Of a DNA stretch of 64,000 nt, positions 43,119 through 52,424 are shown piece by piece (within the stretch, counting starts at the first letter, position 1; each line of letters starts with the position of its first letter). The notes under the pieces are model-generated. The model was not told the DNA's origin, searched no databases, and saw only the letters and a list, made by a program, of their open reading frames with translations. This DNA comes from Brevundimonas sp. UBA4553 (GTDB taxonomy: Bacteria; Pseudomonadota; Alphaproteobacteria; Caulobacterales; Caulobacteraceae): contig NZ_DGLD01000017.1 in assembly GCF_002387245.1 (NCBI RefSeq), positions 1-64,000 of the forward strand, read 5' to 3'. The position numbers were made by a program, and so were the translations under genes.

Positions 43119-46046
43119 TTAAGCCTTCTGCGCGTCCAGCCAGCGGACGGCGTCGGCGTCGCGGGCCGACAGGTCGGGGAAGTCGGCGTCGGAGCCGACG
43201 TCCGGCACCCGGCGCCACGAGCGGGCGCACTTGGGATAGTCGGCCAGCTTGACCTCGACGGTGACGGCCTCGCCCCCGGCCACAAGCTCAGCGCCCGAGG
43301 TGCGGAAGACCTCGGCGGCGTCCAGACCCTCGAACGGGGCCAGCAGCTCAGCCGGGGCCTTAACCACCGGCCAGGCGTCCAGGGCGCCGCCGATCAGCTT
43401 GTCGCGACGCGCCGCTTCCAGCGCCTCGTTGACCACTTCCAGCACCGTGTTGACCCCGGCCCAACGCTCGGCCTCGGCGGGGTTGCGCCACTGGTCGGGC
43501 GTTTCCGGGATGATGCGGGCGCAGTTGGTGCCCGTTTCCGGGAAGCGCGTGGTCCAGGCCTCCTCCATGGTGAAGGGGGTCAGTGGGGCCAGCCAGGCGG
43601 TCAGGCGGCTGAAGACCTCGTCCATCACCGTGCGCACGGCGCGACGGCGGACGCTGTCGGTACGGTCGCAATAGAGGCTGTCCTTGCGCACGTCGAAATA
43701 GAGGGCCGACAGGTCGCCCGAGCAGAACTCCAGCACCGGCCGCACCACGTCCTGGAAGCGGTATTCTTCGTAGGCCTGGCGCACCTGACCATCCAGTTCG
43801 TGCAGACGGTGCAGTATGAACTGCTCCAACGGCGGCATCTGGTCATAGGGCAGGCGTTCGGCCTCGTCGAAGCCGTTCAGCGCGCCCAGCAGATAGCGGA
43901 CCGTGTTGCGCAGCTTGCGATAGGCGTCGACGGTAGTTTGCAGGATCTGCTTGCCGATGCGCTGGTCGTCCGAATAGTCGACCAGAGCGACCCACAGACG
44001 CAGGATGTCGGCGCCCGACTCCTTGATGATGGTCAGGGGGTCGGTCGTATTGCCCCGCGACTTCGACATCTTCTCCCCGTTCTCGTCCAGGGTGAAGCCG
44101 TGGGTCAGGACGGCCTTGAACGGGGCGCGACCACGCGTGCCGCAGCCCTCCAGCAGCGACGACTGGAACCAGCCGCGGTGCTGGTCCGAGCCTTCCAGAT
44201 AGAGGTCGGCGGGCCAATGCGACGGGCGGTCGCCAGCATAGCCATGCTCGGCCGTGCGCGGATCGAGCGTGAAGGCGTGGGTCGAGCCGGAGTCGAACCA
44301 GACGTCGAGGATGTCGGTGACCTTCTCGAAGCGCTCAGGATCGTGCGCGCCCAGGAAGTCGGCGTCAGGAGCCGAGAACCAGACGTCGGCGCCGCCCTCG
44401 GCCACGGCCTTGACGATGCGAGCGTCGACCTCGGGGTCGTGCAGGGGCTGGCCGGTCTGCTTGTCCACGAACATGGCCAGGGGCGTGCCCCAGGCGCGCT
44501 GACGGCTGATCAGCCAGTCGGGACGGCCCTCGACCATCGAACGGATGCGGTTCTTGCCCGCCGCCGGATGGAAGGCGGTGGCGTCGATAGCGGTCAGGGC
44601 GCGATCGCGCAGGGTGTTGTCGTCCTCCAGCGTCTCATCCATGCGGATGAACCACTGGGGCGTGTTGCGGAAGATGATGGGCGCCTTGGAGCGCCAGGAG
44701 TGCGGATAGGAGTGCTCCATCCGGCCGCGCGCCAGCAGGTTGCCGGCCTCGATCAGCTTGTCCATCACCGCGCCGTTGGCGGGACCGAACTTGCCGGTCT
44801 TCTTGCCCTCGGTCTCCAGCACCTTGAGGCCGGCGAACAGGGGGACGTGCTCGTAATAGGCACCGTCGGGATCGACCGTGTCCGGCACCTCGCGGTGGCC
44901 GTGGGCCAGCCAGACATTGTAGTCGTCCGCGCCGTGGCCGGGCGCGGTGTGGACGAAGCCGGTCCCTGCGTCGTCCGTGACGTGATCGCCGGCCAGCAGG
45001 GGCACGGAGAAGCCATAGCCGCTGTCCAGCGCCGCCAGCGGGTGGGCGCATTCCAGGCCCGACGGGTTGATGGCGTCGATGCGGGTGAAGCCGCTGATCT
45101 TGGCCGCCTTGAAAACGTCCTCAGCCAGCTTGTCGGCGATGATGAAGCGGTCGCCCGGCTTGGCCCAGGGCTCGTAGTCCAGGCCCTCTTCCAGGGCGGT
45201 GACCTCATACAGGCCATAGGCGATTTCGGGGCCGTAGCTGATGGCGCGGTTGGCCGGGATGGTCCAGGGCGTGGTCGTCCAGATCACCACGGACGGCGTG
45301 GCCGCGCGGAAGGACAGCAGGTCGTCCGGATGGCTGTCGGTCGCGCCGACCACCGGGAACTTGACCCAGATCGTGGGCGAGACGTGGTCGTGATACTCGA
45401 CTTCTGCATCCGCCAAAGCCGTGCGCTCGACCGGCGACCACATCACCGGCTTGGAGCCGCGATAGAGCTGGCCCGAGTTCTTGAACTTGTGGAATTCGGC
45501 GACGATGGCCGCCTCGGACGTGAAGTCCATGGTGGCGTAGCGGTTGGCGAAGTCGCCGGTGATGCCCAGACGCAGGAACTGGTCGCGTTGCAGGTCGATG
45601 TACTTGCCGGCGTATTCGCGGCAGGCGGTGCGGAACTCTTCCTTCGACACCTCGTCCTTGCGACGGCCCTTGGCGCGGAACTGCTCTTCGATCTTCCACT
45701 CGATCGGCAGCCCGTGGCAGTCCCAGCCGGGGACGTAGTCGACGTCGTAGCCCAGCAGGAAACGCGAGCGGACCACGAAGTCCTTCAGCGTCTTGTTAAG
45801 GGCGTGGCCGATGTGGATGTCGCCGTTGGCGTAGGGCGGGCCGTCATGCAGGACGTAGAGCGGCGCCTTCTGGGCCTGACGCGTGGCGCGCAGATGGCCA
45901 TAGAGGTCGCCCCACTGGGCCAGGATCTCCGGCTCCTTCTTCGGCAGCCCGCCCCGCATGGGGAAGGGCGTCTCGGGCAGGAAGACGGTGTCGCGATAGT
46001 CGCGGCCCGATGCATCGGCGGAGGTGTCGTTGGTGGCGTCGGCCAT
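43119..46046 (-). CDS. ileS: Isoleucyl-tRNA synthetase
   Basis: A 975-residue class I synthetase for tRNA-Ile. The HIGH motif is HIGH at residues 78-81 in NGDIHIGHALNK, and the KMSKS motif is in GEKMSKSRGNT. The editing-domain TTTPWTIPANRAI and GTGFVHTAPGHG segments are intact. The C-terminal part lacks an evident zinc-finger Cys cluster, as in some alphaproteobacterial members. The ATG at 46046 begins the conserved sequence, with a weak SD. lspA, often an ileS neighbour, lies 6 kb away on the opposite strand. Confidence 0.96.
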   Translation of the reverse strand: MADATNDTSADASGRDYRDTVFLPETPFPMRGGLPKKEPEILAQWGDLYGHLRATRQAQKAPLYVLHDGPPYANGDIHIGHALNKTLKDFVVRSRFLLGYDVDYVPGWDCHGLPIEWKIEEQFRAKGRRKDEVSKEEFRTACREYAGKYIDLQRDQFLRLGITGDFANRYATMDFTSEAAIVAEFHKFKNSGQLYRGSKPVMWSPVERTALADAEVEYHDHVSPTIWVKFPVVGATDSHPDDLLSFRAATPSVVIWTTTPWTIPANRAISYGPEIAYGLYEVTALEEGLDYEPWAKPGDRFIIADKLAEDVFKAAKISGFTRIDAINPSGLECAHPLAALDSGYGFSVPLLAGDHVTDDAGTGFVHTAPGHGADDYNVWLAHGHREVPDTVDPDGAYYEHVPLFAGLKVLETEGKKTGKFGPANGAVMDKLIEAGNLLARGRMEHSYPHSWRSKAPIIFRNTPQWFIRMDETLEDDNTLRDRALTAIDATAFHPAAGKNRIRSMVEGRPDWLISRQRAWGTPLAMFVDKQTGQPLHDPEVDARIVKAVAEGGADVWFSAPDADFLGAHDPERFEKVTDILDVWFDSGSTHAFTLDPRTAEHGYAGDRPSHWPADLYLEGSDQHRGWFQSSLLEGCGTRGRAPFKAVLTHGFTLDENGEKMSKSRGNTTDPLTIIKESGADILRLWVALVDYSDDQRIGKQILQTTVDAYRKLRNTVRYLLGALNGFDEAERLPYDQMPPLEQFILHRLHELDGQVRQAYEEYRFQDVVRPVLEFCSGDLSALYFDVRKDSLYCDRTDSVRRRAVRTVMDEVFSRLTAWLAPLTPFTMEEAWTTRFPETGTNCARIIPETPDQWRNPAEAERWAGVNTVLEVVNEALEAARRDKLIGGALDAWPVVKAPAELLAPFEGLDAAEVFRTSGAELVAGGEAVTVEVKLADYPKCARSWRRVPDVGSDADFPDLSARDADAVRWLDAQKA

Positions 46047-46288
46047 GGGGTAATCTTTGTCTTTAGCGCGGGCGCCGAAGAGGCGGCGCGGACGCAGTCT
46101 AGCGTGAAGGCCGTTGAACGGCATCGGCGATATTCGATCCCGACGTGCGCGGGGCTCTACGGCCCTGGCGCTACGCCGGGCGGCTAATCGAAATCGGACG
46201 GATCACGCGAACGGTCATGGTTGAAACGGTCTAGCAGACCGGGCGGCGCCTGCGCCATAGTCGATGCGAACAGACAGGAGGCGATCAG

Positions 46289-46846
46289 ATGCGCGTTCAG
46301 GCGATCATGACGGCGGCGATTCTGACTCTGACGGCGGCGGCCTGTTCGCCCGCCGAGGAGAAGGCGCCTGCCCCGGCCGAGGCGCCGCTGAGCGGACGCG
46401 CGGCCGTCTATGCGGCAGGCGAGACGGACGCCGAGGCCTTCGCCCGCGCCCTCTACGCCGCCCCGCTCTCGGCGACACCGGATGATCCCGCGGCGGCGAC
46501 GGTCAGCCCCGGCCGCGATCCGCTGTATTCGCGCACCATGAACGCCCTGATCGGCGTCGATTTCCGCGAAGCCCAATCGCGCGACGAGGTTCCCTATCTG
46601 AACTACGACCCCGTCTGCGCCTGCCAGGACGCCGACGGCTTCGCCCTGACTGCGCTGAAGATGACGCCCGACGGCGACAAGGCGGCCACGGCCGAGGTGA
46701 CCTTCACCAACCACGGCCAGACGCACCAGCAGACCCTGAAACTGGCCAAGGAAGGCCCCATGTGGCGCATCGCCGACATCATCGACGCCAAGGGCAAGTC
46801 CCTGCACGACACCCTGATGGCGATCGCCGAGAAGGCCGGCGGCTGA
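46289..46846 (+). CDS. DUF3828-like lipoprotein
   Basis: A 185-residue protein with signal peptide and lipobox AAAC (Cys about residue 19). The later region (LNYDPVCACQDADGFALTALKM, then ADIIDAKGKSLHDTL) matches the DUF3828/YbjP-like fold. Two Cys in VCACQ may form a disulfide. It is probably anchored to the outer membrane, and its function is unknown. AGGAGG lies 8 bases before the ATG at 46289. The gene stands alone between ileS and the polyamine genes. Confidence 0.75.
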   Translation: MRVQAIMTAAILTLTAAACSPAEEKAPAPAEAPLSGRAAVYAAGETDAEAFARALYAAPLSATPDDPAAATVSPGRDPLYSRTMNALIGVDFREAQSRDEVPYLNYDPVCACQDADGFALTALKMTPDGDKAATAEVTFTNHGQTHQQTLKLAKEGPMWRIADIIDAKGKSLHDTLMAIAEKAGG

Positions 46847-46968
46847 CCCCGGCAACCCCCTGCGGCACGCGACCGTTAGCGATCCTGTCATCATCGTGTT
46901 AAGAGCCCCGCCCTTTATAGCGGCGGCGGTGTCGCCACAGCAGTTTCAGACTTCAGGAGAAGCCACAC

Positions 46969-48174
46969 ATGAGCAGGGTGCTGGTTATCGGTGCAGGCGG
47001 CGTCAGCTCCGTCGCGGTCCACAAGATGGCGATGAATGCGGACATCTTCTCGCATATCACCCTGGCGAGCCGCACGAAGTCCAAGTGCGACGCCATCGCC
47101 GAATCCGTGAAGTCGCGCTTTGGCGTGAGCATCGACACGGCGGCCATCGACGCCGACGACGTCGCCGCAACGACGGCCCTGATCCAGTCGGTCAAGCCGG
47201 CCCTGGTGGTCAACCTGGCCCTGCCCTATCAGGACCTGTCGATCATGGACGCCTGCCTGGCCGCCGGCGTCAACTACCTCGACACGGCCAACTATGAGCC
47301 GCGCGACGAAGCCAAGTTCGAATACAAGTGGCAGTGGGCCTATCAGGAGCGCTTCAAGGAAGCCGGCCTGATGGCGCTGCTCGGCTCGGGCTTCGACCCC
47401 GGCGTGACCTCGGTCTTCGCCACCTACACCAAGAAGCACCTGCTGGACCGGATCGACACGCTCGACATCCTGGACTGCAACGGCGGCGACACGGGCCTGC
47501 CCTTCGCCACCAACTTCAACCCGGAAATCAACCTGCGCGAAGTGACCGCCAACTCGCGTCACTGGGAAAACGGCCAGTGGGTCGAGGGTCCGGCCCTGTC
47601 GCACAAGCAGGCCTTCGACTTCGAGGGCGTGGGTCAGAAGAACATGTACCTCATGTACCATGAGGAACTGGAGTCGCTGGCCAAGTTCTATCCGGAAATC
47701 AAACGCATCCGCTTCTGGATGACCTTCGGCGACAGCTACCTGAAGCACCTGGAAGTGCTGGAAAACATCGGCATGACCTCGATCGAGCCGATGATGTTCC
47801 AGGGCCGCGAGATCATCCCGATCGAGTTCCTGAAGGCTCTGCTGCCGGAACCCGCCTCGCTGGGTCCGATCACCAAGGGCAAGACGAACATCGGCACCAT
47901 CGCCACCGGCGAAAAGGACGGCGTTCAGAAGACCTTCTACGTCAAGAACATCTGCGACCACGAAGAAGCCTATGCCGAAACCGGCAACCAGGCCGTCAGC
48001 TACACCACGGGCGTTCCGGCCATGATCGGCGCGGCCATGATGCTGACCGGCAAGTGGTCGGGCGACGGCGTCTTCAACATGGAGCAGCTGGACCCCGATC
48101 CCTTCATGGACATGCTGAACAAGCATGGCCTGCCCTGGACGGTCGAGGAGCTGGACGCTCCGCTGGCCTTCTAA
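46969..48174 (+). CDS. Carboxynorspermidine/carboxyspermidine dehydrogenase
   Basis: A 401-residue saccharopine-dehydrogenase-fold enzyme. The NADP site is VLVIGAGGVSSVAVHK at the start, followed by the LGSGFDPGVTSVFA and DILDCNGGDTG motifs shared with carboxynorspermidine synthase (CANSDH). It reductively joins aspartate-semialdehyde to putrescine or diaminopropane to give carboxy-(nor)spermidine. The downstream decarboxylase gene, 18 bases away, completes the route. This alternative to SpeD/SpeE is known from Vibrio and many other bacteria. AGGAGA precedes the ATG. Spermidine or homospermidine versus norspermidine as product is undetermined. Confidence 0.9.
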   Translation: MSRVLVIGAGGVSSVAVHKMAMNADIFSHITLASRTKSKCDAIAESVKSRFGVSIDTAAIDADDVAATTALIQSVKPALVVNLALPYQDLSIMDACLAAGVNYLDTANYEPRDEAKFEYKWQWAYQERFKEAGLMALLGSGFDPGVTSVFATYTKKHLLDRIDTLDILDCNGGDTGLPFATNFNPEINLREVTANSRHWENGQWVEGPALSHKQAFDFEGVGQKNMYLMYHEELESLAKFYPEIKRIRFWMTFGDSYLKHLEVLENIGMTSIEPMMFQGREIIPIEFLKALLPEPASLGPITKGKTNIGTIATGEKDGVQKTFYVKNICDHEEAYAETGNQAVSYTTGVPAMIGAAMMLTGKWSGDGVFNMEQLDPDPFMDMLNKHGLPWTVEELDAPLAF

Positions 48175-48192
48175 GACCAGGGATCAGGACAC

Positions 48193-49365
48193 ATGGAGAC
48201 CCAGGCCGGTGATCCGGGCGCCTTTGCGCACTTCGACCTGAACCGTGTCGCCTCGCCCGCCTTCGTGGTGGACGAGGCGGCGGTGCGGCGCAATCTGGCT
48301 GTGCTGAAGGACGTGCGCGACCGGGGCAACGCCCGGGTCCTGCTGGCCCTCAAGGCCTTTTCCATGTGGTCGCTTGCGGACGTCGTCGGGGAATACCTCG
48401 ACGGCGTCTGCGCCTCCGGTCTGTGGGAAGCGCGGCTGGCGCGTGAGTTCTACAAGGGCGAGCTGACCACCTATTCGCCCGCCTACAAGGCCGAGGATCT
48501 GCCTGAGATCCTGCGCCTGTCCGACCACGTCATCTTCAACTCGCCCGATCAGGTGACGCGCTTCGCCGACCTGATCGCCAAGGCGCGGGCTGAGGGCCAC
48601 ACCTTCGAAATCGGCCTGCGGCTGAACCCCGAGCATTCCGAGGGCGAGGTCGCCAAATACGACCCGGCCCAACCCTGCTCGCGTCTGGGCTATCCCGTGT
48701 CGCAGCTGACGCCGGAAAAGATGGTCGGCATCGACGGCATCCACATCCACGCCCTGTGCGAGCAGGATTTCAAGCCCCTGTCGCGCATCTGGGCGGCGGT
48801 TGAGCCCAAGCTGGCGCCGCTATTGGGCGACGTGAAGTGGATCAATCTGGGCGGCGGCCACCACGTCACCCGCGCCGACTATCAGATCGAAGACCTGGTC
48901 GCCTTCCTGAACGACATTCAGGCGCGCTACGGCGTCACCGCCTATCTGGAGCCGGGCGAGGCCGTGGCCCTGGACGCCGGCGTCCTGATCGGCGAGATCC
49001 TCGACGTCTTCGACAACGGCATGCCCATCGCCATCACCGACCTGTCGGCCACCTGCCACATGCCGGATGTGATCGAGGCCCCCTACCGCCCCGCCATGCT
49101 GCATGAGCCCGAGGACGGCGTCACCGTGCGCCTCGGCGGCCCGTCCTGCCTGGCTGGCGACATCATCGGCGACTACGTCTTCGCCGAACGCCCCGTGCCC
49201 GGAACGCGCCTCGCCTTCCTCGATCAGGCCCACTATTCGATGGTGAAGACCAACACCTTCAACGGCGTCCCCCTGCCGTCCATCGCCCTGTGGAACAGCG
49301 CCACGGACGAGCTGCGGATGGTGCGCGAGTTCGACTGGACGGAGTTCCGCGACCGGCTGTCGTGA
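48193..49365 (+). CDS. nspC: Carboxynorspermidine decarboxylase
   Basis: A 390-residue PLP-dependent alanine-racemase-fold decarboxylase. The cofactor Lys is in LLALKAFSMWS, and the phosphate-binding region includes the NLGGGHHVTR loop. The specificity helix near GIHIHALCEQD and the EPGEAVAL, SCLAGDIIGDY segments (with active-site Cys and Asp) match NspC. It removes CO2 from carboxyspermidine or carboxynorspermidine made by the upstream enzyme. The two genes form an operon. Confidence 0.93.
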   Translation: METQAGDPGAFAHFDLNRVASPAFVVDEAAVRRNLAVLKDVRDRGNARVLLALKAFSMWSLADVVGEYLDGVCASGLWEARLAREFYKGELTTYSPAYKAEDLPEILRLSDHVIFNSPDQVTRFADLIAKARAEGHTFEIGLRLNPEHSEGEVAKYDPAQPCSRLGYPVSQLTPEKMVGIDGIHIHALCEQDFKPLSRIWAAVEPKLAPLLGDVKWINLGGGHHVTRADYQIEDLVAFLNDIQARYGVTAYLEPGEAVALDAGVLIGEILDVFDNGMPIAITDLSATCHMPDVIEAPYRPAMLHEPEDGVTVRLGGPSCLAGDIIGDYVFAERPVPGTRLAFLDQAHYSMVKTNTFNGVPLPSIALWNSATDELRMVREFDWTEFRDRLS

Positions 49366-49413
49366 GGGGATGGGTGGCGTTGCGAGACACCGCCCAAAGT
49401 CTTGCAGCGGACT

Positions 49414-49812
49414 TTAGTTCTTCACACGAAATGGGTGTTCGGGATTTCGTTGTACAAAATCGGCGACGTCTCGCAGGCGCTCAGGAAACGGCTCAGCAGC
49501 GCCTTTCAGCGTCGGTGAGTTGAAAAAGCGAAAGCCCGCCGACCAGAGGGCATGGACCTTTCCCCACTGTTCGCTGTCAGACTTCCTTGGAACCTTGAAA
49601 GCTCGCCCCATCCACCTCAGAGCTTCACCGCACTCAGGACATTTGGCGGTGGAACCGTCGGCTAGTTTCCACGACTTTCGACATGCGAAACAGGCATGAG
49701 GCCAGAGGCAATCCGCCCTTCGATGTCGCGGCAGCACGGAAGGTGCGGGGACGACCCGGTTCCCAAACTCGCGCCGAATTTGCATGCGCGCTGCTTTCGA
49801 CGGACCATCCAT
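49414..49812 (-). CDS. Low-GC zinc-ribbon hypothetical protein
   Basis: A protein of about 132 residues with a zinc ribbon: CFACRKSW and, 15 residues on, CPECGEALRWMGRAFKVPRKS. The rest is hydrophilic with aromatic residues (WSAGFRFFNSP) and ends in FVQRNPEHPFRVKN. The CxxC pairs suggest nucleic acid or protein binding. Base composition is visibly lower in GC than the neighbours, suggesting transfer. The start is uncertain: ATG at 49812 or 49785, or a TTG at 49848. The stop lies in the motif AGCGGACTTTAG that resembles the post-stop repeat of 4558-4600. Confidence 0.6.
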   Translation of the reverse strand: MDGPSKAARMQIRREFGNRVVPAPSVLPRHRRADCLWPHACFACRKSWKLADGSTAKCPECGEALRWMGRAFKVPRKSDSEQWGKVHALWSAGFRFFNSPTLKGAAEPFPERLRDVADFVQRNPEHPFRVKN

Positions 49813-49875
49813 TGCTTGGATTATGCTTAGCAAACTTGACGCCCACAATGGGGCGTTAGCCGCCCCTCCCGTCCT

Positions 49876-49994
49876 CCGTCACCCCGGACGGCCCCGAAGG
49901 GGCGATCCGGGGCCCAGACGCCAGACTAAGTGGCGCGGGCGAAGGCGTATCAACCGCCTGGGTTCCGGGTTCGCTGCGCGCCCCGGAATGACGG
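49876..49994. repeat. Dispersed intergenic repeat class B, copy 2
   Basis: Begins with CCGTCACCCCGGACGGCC and ends CGCGCCCCGGAATGACGGG. It is nearly the same length as the copy at 6021-6138 and shares the identical core GGTTCCGGGTTCGCTGCGCG. It occupies most of the gap between the zinc-ribbon gene and ribF. Confidence 0.8.
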
Positions 49995-50010
49995 GAAAAG
50001 GGGTGGGACC

Positions 50011-50940
50011 TCAGGCCAGAAGGGCGCGGGCGGCGGCGGCGTCCGCCTCGATCTGCACCTTCAGCGCCTCCAGCCCGTCGAACTTCATCTCGCCGCGCAG
50101 GAAGGCGACCAGTTCGGTTTCCAGGGTCTGGCCGTAGAGGCTCTCGTTGAAGTCCAGAAGCCAGACTTCCAGCAGGGGTTGTTCGATCTCGAACATGGGA
50201 CGGACGCCCAGGTTGGCGACGCCCTTGATCACCCGCCCGTCCGGCAGGCGGGTGCGCGTGGCGTAAACCCCGTAGGCCGGGCGCATGTAGTCGCCCATGG
50301 CCACGTTGGCGGTCGGCACGCCGATGGTGCGGCCGCGCTTGTCGCCGTGGATCACCTCGCCCTGGATGGCGAAGGGGCGGCCCAGGATGGCGGCGGCGCG
50401 GTCCATGTCGCCGGCCTTCAAGGCCTCGCGGACGGCGCTGGATGACAGCTTCAGGCCAGAGGCGTCGTCGATGCGGTCGGTGACCGAAACGGTGAAGCCC
50501 AGGCTCTCGCCATAGGTTCGCAGCAGGGCGGGCGAGCCGGAGCGGCCCTTGCCGAAGGTGAAGTCGAAGCCGACGGCGGCGTGGGCGACGCCAAGACCTT
50601 CGGACAGGACGCGACGGGCGAACTCTTCATCCGTCATCCCCGCCATCTCGCGGTCGAAGGGGATCAGATACAGGCGGTCGACGCCCAGCGGCGCCAGGGC
50701 GCGGGCCATCTGGTCCGCCGTCATCAGGCGGAAGGGCGCGGCCTCGGGCTGGAACAGGCGGCGCGGATGGGGGTCGAAGCTGACCACGGCCAGGGGCGCG
50801 CCCAGACGCTGGGCCGCCTCGCGAGCCGAGGCGATGACCGCCTGATGGCCGCGATGCACCCCGTCAAAGGCGCCGACGGCCACCGCCGCCCCGCGCTGCG
50901 AGGCCGGCAGGTCGCGCCAGCCGCGGATGACCTCAACCAC
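50011..50940 (-). CDS. ribF: Bifunctional riboflavin kinase/FMN adenylyltransferase
   Basis: A 309-residue enzyme that makes FMN and FAD. The N-terminal FAD-synthetase domain has the GxFDGVHRGH motif (VGAFDGVHRGHQAV) and FTFGKGRSGSP with LKLSSSAVREAL. The C-terminal kinase domain includes GDKRGRTIGVPTANV and LGVRPMF. The length is typical. The GTG at 50940 is the only reasonable start, and no ATG lies nearby. The MaoC-like gene ends 10 bases upstream on the same strand, so the two may be co-transcribed. Confidence 0.95.
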   Translation of the reverse strand: MVEVIRGWRDLPASQRGAAVAVGAFDGVHRGHQAVIASAREAAQRLGAPLAVVSFDPHPRRLFQPEAAPFRLMTADQMARALAPLGVDRLYLIPFDREMAGMTDEEFARRVLSEGLGVAHAAVGFDFTFGKGRSGSPALLRTYGESLGFTVSVTDRIDDASGLKLSSSAVREALKAGDMDRAAAILGRPFAIQGEVIHGDKRGRTIGVPTANVAMGDYMRPAYGVYATRTRLPDGRVIKGVANLGVRPMFEIEQPLLEVWLLDFNESLYGQTLETELVAFLRGEMKFDGLEALKVQIEADAAAARALLA

Positions 50941-50949
50941 CTCGGAAAC

Positions 50950-51411
50950 TCAGCGAGCCGAAGGTTTGCGGCGACGCGGCACGCGCACGACGGCCACGCC
51001 GTCCATGACCAGCTTGTCGCCGACGAAGCCTTCGCAACGCAGCTCGACGCGGGCGCTGTCGGTTTCCATCTCGATCACCGTGATGACGATGCGAACCGAA
51101 TCCCCGATGCGGACCGGGAAGTGGAAGGCCAGGGTCTGCGAGATATAGATCGACCCGGCGCCCGGCAGGATAGTGCCGACCACGGCCGAGCCGAAGGCGG
51201 CGCTGAGCAGGCCGTGGGCGATGCGGCCGCGATAGGCGGTCTTGGACGCAAACTCCTCGTCCAGATGCACCGGATTGAAGTCGTCCGAAGCCTCGGCGAA
51301 CAGGCGGATCCGGTCCTCGGTGACGTGGACCGTCTTCTCTGCGGCCATGCCGACGTGGAGTTCGTCGAGGATGTAACCGCCCGACGGATGCTGTGTGACG
51401 TATTCGACCAT
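50950..51411 (-). CDS. MaoC-like hydratase (hot-dog fold)
   Basis: A 153-residue hot-dog-fold protein with the (R)-hydratase signature: the catalytic Asp/His in EASDDFNPVHLDEEFA and the GRIAHGLLSAAFGSAVVG segment. Such enzymes hydrate enoyl-CoA to (R)-3-hydroxyacyl-CoA and may feed fatty-acid or polyhydroxyalkanoate metabolism. It starts at the ATG at 51411. It lies between the TIGR01459 phosphatase gene and ribF on the minus strand, and may share a transcript with them. Confidence 0.85.
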   Translation of the reverse strand: MVEYVTQHPSGGYILDELHVGMAAEKTVHVTEDRIRLFAEASDDFNPVHLDEEFASKTAYRGRIAHGLLSAAFGSAVVGTILPGAGSIYISQTLAFHFPVRIGDSVRIVITVIEMETDSARVELRCEGFVGDKLVMDGVAVVRVPRRRKPSAR

Positions 51412-51449
51412 GTGCGGCCTTTACGGCAGGTGCGACGAAATGGCGAGCC

Positions 51450-52319
51450 TCACCACGCCAGTTCGAGCGCGGCGTAGCGGGCGAAGGTCGTCTCGGCCCG
51501 GAGCAAATCCGCCGCGCGGGCCGGATCCAGCGTCCCGTCCGCCGCCTTGGCCGCATCGCCGTGGATGCCCTGGGCGATGAACAGGCAGTCCAGCGCCTGC
51601 TCGGCGGCGCCCAGGACGTCCGTGATCACGCCGTCGCCGATGCACAGGACCCGCGAACGATCGACCGGGCGCCCGATCAGCGCTTGCGACTCGCGCAGGG
51701 CCAGTTCGTAGATGGGTCCGAAGGGCTTGCCGGCCATGACGACCCGGCCGCCCATTTCCTCATAGAGGTCAGCGATGGCGCCGCCGCAGTAGATGATGCT
51801 GTCGCCCTTCTGCACGATGCGGTCGGGGTTGGCGCAGATCAGCTCCAGATCGCGCTCGACAGCGGGAATCAGACGCTGGCGATAGTCCTCCGGCGTCTCG
51901 GTCGCGTCATCGAACAGACCGGTGACCGACAGGAAGGCGGCGTCCGACGCATTATGGGCGCTGGTCAGGTTCAGGCCCTCGTAAAGGACGAAGTCGCGGT
52001 CGGGGCCAATGATCCAGGCGGGCCCCGGCGCGCGGCGCGCCAGTTCCGCACGCGTGGCGTCGCCCGAGGTGACGAAGGCCTTCCAGGCGCTGCGCGGCAC
52101 GCCCAGGGCGTCCAGTTGCGCCACCACGTCCGACGAGGGCCGCGGCGAGTTGGAGATCAGGACGACATGGCCGCCCTTTTCATTGAACTTCGTCAGCGCC
52201 TCGCAGGCCACGGGCCAGCTCTCACGCCCGTTATGGATGACGCCCCACACATCGCACAGCAGGATGTCGTAGTCGTCGGCGACAGCGGACAGATGGGGCA
52301 AGGCGTGAGGCAGGGTCAT
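51450..52319 (-). CDS. TIGR01459 family HAD phosphatase
   Basis: A 289-residue HAD-superfamily protein of the NagD-like subgroup (TIGR01459 type). Motif I reads LLCDVWGVIHNGRES, motif II VVLISNSPRPS and motif IV GDGVITDVLGAAEQ. The first Asp after the usual DxD position is a DxW, so the general acid differs from classical DxD. The substrate is unknown; members act on small phosphorylated metabolites. The ATG at 52319 begins directly before the conserved sequence. It is divergent from lspA, and both may relate to envelope or cofactor metabolism. Confidence 0.85.
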   Translation of the reverse strand: MTLPHALPHLSAVADDYDILLCDVWGVIHNGRESWPVACEALTKFNEKGGHVVLISNSPRPSSDVVAQLDALGVPRSAWKAFVTSGDATRAELARRAPGPAWIIGPDRDFVLYEGLNLTSAHNASDAAFLSVTGLFDDATETPEDYRQRLIPAVERDLELICANPDRIVQKGDSIIYCGGAIADLYEEMGGRVVMAGKPFGPIYELALRESQALIGRPVDRSRVLCIGDGVITDVLGAAEQALDCLFIAQGIHGDAAKAADGTLDPARAADLLRAETTFARYAALELAW

Positions 52320-52424
52320 GCATCGGTTATAGCCTTCGTCGCGCGGGGGGAAAGGCCGCAGGCGCCGGGCCGCCGCGCTTTCCCTCTTCGCCCTCGCCCG
52401 TCTTCCTGCTAACCGGCTTGGGAC

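Noticed and set aside
43800..46187. A 795-residue open frame antisense to ileS
   Set aside because: It is a compositional shadow of the high-GC ileS gene, rich in Gly, Val, Ala and His without any family motif.
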